Positions 6,316 through 8,036 of a stretch of 8,036 nt of DNA are shown here, piece after piece; the stretch's first letter is position 1; the number at the start of each line of letters is the position of its first letter. Both the position numbers and the translations under genes were made by a program. The notes under the pieces are model-generated. The model saw nothing but the letters and a program-made list of their open reading frames with translations, ran no database searches and was not told where the DNA came from. This DNA comes from an uncultured Bacteroidales bacterium (GTDB taxonomy: Bacteria > Bacteroidota > Bacteroidia > Bacteroidales > UBA932): contig CAMKTW010000069.1 of assembly GCA_946415795.1 (NCBI GenBank), forward strand, positions 1 to 8,036, written 5' to 3'.

Positions 6316-8036
6316 TTACGCGTCGATATTTGCGTATTTAGCGTTCTGCTCTATAAATTCCCTGCGCGGCGGAACGTCGTCACCCATCAGCATAGAGAAG
6401 ATGCGGTCTGCTTCGGCTGCATTCTCAACGTGGACTCTCTTGAGCTTACGGTTTTCGGGATCCATTGTGGTCTCCCACAGCTGGTCAGCAGTCATCTCAC
6501 CAAGACCTTTGTAACGCTGGACCTTTACGCCGGACTCTCCGCGACCGCCTGACATACGGTCAACTGCTGCGCTGCGCTCCTCATCTGTCCAGCAATACAC
6601 CTGCTCCTTACCCTTCTTGACCTGATATAGCGGCGGAGTCGCCAGATATACATAACCGTTATATATCAAATCGGGCATATAACGGAAGAAGAAGGTCAAA
6701 ATGAGGGTATTGATATGGCGGCCATCGACATCGGCATCGGTCATAAGCACAATCTTATGATAACGCAGTTTGCTGATGTTGAGCGCCTTGGGGTCATCCG
6801 GCGTACCCACGCTCACACCCAGCGCGGTGTAAATGTTGCGAATCTCTTCACTCTCGAAGGCGCGGTGCTCCATAGCCTTTTCAACATTCAGGATCTTCCC
6901 TCGCAGCGGCAGGATGGCCTGGAAGTTACGGTCGCGACCAACCTTTGCGGTTCCACCTGCAGAGTCACCCTCCACCAGGAATATCTCGCACTTCTCGGGG
7001 TCGCGGTTACTGCAGTCGGCAAGTTTGCCGGGAAGGCCGGAACCTGACATAACGGTCTTGCGCTGCACAAGTTCTCGCGCCTTGCGGGCGGCGTGGCGTG
7101 CGGTAGCGGCCAGAATCACCTTGTCCACAATCTGGCGGGCATCCTTGGGGTGCTCCTCAAGATAAGCCTCCAGAGCCTGAGTCGTGGCGGTAGAAACCAG
7201 ACCCATTACCTCGCTGTTACCCAACTTGGTCTTGGTCTGTCCCTCAAACTGAGGCTCTGCCACCTTAACGGAGATGACGGCTGTAAGGCCCTCGCGGAAG
7301 TCGCTGGGATCAAGGTCAAACTTAAGCTTGTCAAGAAAGCCGTTCTTATCTGCGTAATTCTTGAGGGTGGTGGTAAGTCCGCGGCGGAAACCGCTCAGAT
7401 GGGTACCGCCCTCAATGGTGTTGATGTTATTTACGTAGGAGTGTATATTCTCAGTGAAACCCGTGTTGTACTGCATCGCAATCTCTATAGGAATCACCTT
7501 ATCTGTTTCCAGATGGATTGCGCTCTCGCAAAGCTTTTCGCGGGTACTGTCAAGATAATTGATGAATTCCACAAGGCCGTCCTCCGAATGGAACACATCC
7601 GAGCGGGGTTCCATAAGATTGCCCTCTTCGTCATAACGCTTGCGCTCGTCCCTGAGGATGAGTTTTACCCCTTTGTTCAGATATGCCAACTCCCTGAGAC
7701 GGTCGGCAATGGTATTATAGTCGTAAACGCTTACACTGAATATCTCCGGGTCGGGATGGAATGTGATGATGGTACCCGTGTCGGATGCGGATCCGATCTC
7801 CTTAACGTCATAGAGGGGCTTGCCCTTTGAATACTCCTGCTTGAATGCCTTGCCTTCGCGGTGAACCTCGGCTGTGAGATGGTCGGAAAGCGCATTTACG
7901 CAGCTGACGCCCACACCGTGCAGACCACCCGAAACTTTATAGCTGTTCTTGCTGAACTTGCCGCCGGCGTGAAGCACGGTAAGAACCACCTCCAATGCAG
8001 AGCGGTGCTCCTTTTCGTGCATACCCACGGGGATAC
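6316..8036 (-). CDS. gyrB: DNA gyrase subunit B (5' end outside window)
   Basis: This is the ATPase/TOPRIM subunit of DNA gyrase, which works with GyrA to introduce negative supercoils. The frame is open to the right edge and encodes 572 visible residues. The short GyrB form has about 640-660, so about 75-85 N-terminal residues, including part of the ATP-binding site, are outside. Counting from the V codon at 8028, the ATP-lid region has SGGLHGVGVSCVNALS (33-48). The transducer carries the QTK loop (EGQTKTKLGN, 262-271). The TOPRIM domain has catalytic Glu 353 (LVEGDSAGG) and metal-binding D431/D433 (TDADVDGRHI). The tail includes QRYKGLGEM (504-512) and ends YANIDA. EGDSAGGTAKVGRDRNFQAI and the C-terminal tail favour GyrB over ParE. 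The large insertion found in enterobacterial GyrB is absent, as usual for Bacteroidota. The GTG at 8028 is an internal Val codon (IPVGMH), not a start. No truncation or frameshift is seen. It converges on the YitT-family gene with a 14-base gap. Confidence 0.96.
   Translation of the reverse strand, partial: IPVGMHEKEHRSALEVVLTVLHAGGKFSKNSYKVSGGLHGVGVSCVNALSDHLTAEVHREGKAFKQEYSKGKPLYDVKEIGSASDTGTIITFHPDPEIFSVSVYDYNTIADRLRELAYLNKGVKLILRDERKRYDEEGNLMEPRSDVFHSEDGLVEFINYLDSTREKLCESAIHLETDKVIPIEIAMQYNTGFTENIHSYVNNINTIEGGTHLSGFRRGLTTTLKNYADKNGFLDKLKFDLDPSDFREGLTAVISVKVAEPQFEGQTKTKLGNSEVMGLVSTATTQALEAYLEEHPKDARQIVDKVILAATARHAARKARELVQRKTVMSGSGLPGKLADCSNRDPEKCEIFLVEGDSAGGTAKVGRDRNFQAILPLRGKILNVEKAMEHRAFESEEIRNIYTALGVSVGTPDDPKALNISKLRYHKIVLMTDADVDGRHINTLILTFFFRYMPDLIYNGYVYLATPPLYQVKKGKEQVYCWTDEERSAAVDRMSGGRGESGVKVQRYKGLGEMTADQLWETTMDPENRKLKRVHVENAAEADRIFSMLMGDDVPPRREFIEQNAKYANIDA

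Noticed and set aside
7093..7830. 245-codon plus-strand frame opposite gyrB
   Set aside because: It is antisense to conserved GyrB transducer and ATPase sequence and has no recognisable domain.

Overview
The window looks like chromosomal housekeeping DNA from a Bacteroidota bacterium, most likely of the order Bacteroidales. The evidence is the Bacteroidales-like character of the GyrB and YitT proteins, the lack of a Shine-Dalgarno sequence before all three visible start codons, and two promoter candidates of the Bacteroides type (TTG/TTTG, about 20 bases, TAnnTTTG) around the tRNA gene. I cannot name a genus. No mobile element, CRISPR array, toxin-antitoxin pair or defence gene is visible, and no non-coding gap exceeds about 70 bases.

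Layout, left to right: (1) the 3' five-sixths of ppdK (pyruvate, phosphate dikinase, + strand), cut by the left edge and closed by a strong intrinsic terminator; (2) a DUF368 membrane protein (+), a family linked to undecaprenyl-phosphate translocation (PopT), starting six bases after that terminator's T run; (3) a convergent gene (-) for a PgpH-type 7TM-HD c-di-AMP phosphodiesterase, whose 3' end overlaps the DUF368 gene by 32 bases; (4) a 68-base divergent spacer with back-to-back, largely overlapping promoter candidates for the phosphodiesterase (-) and tRNA-Cys (+); (5) tRNA-Cys(GCA) with an encoded CCA end, followed by an intrinsic terminator; (6) a YitT-family membrane protein (+), again starting six bases after a terminator T run; (7) gyrB (-), convergent with the YitT gene and cut by the right edge.

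The genes do not form one pathway. PpdK interconverts pyruvate and PEP. The DUF368 protein and the phosphodiesterase both concern the cell envelope (lipid-carrier recycling, and the nucleotide that controls turgor and wall homeostasis), but they are convergently transcribed, so a joint role is only an inference. The notable features are architectural: two ORFs starting directly behind intrinsic terminators, a true antisense coding overlap, inverted repeats at both convergent gene junctions, and mutually exclusive divergent promoters. I found no credible undescribed multi-gene system here.
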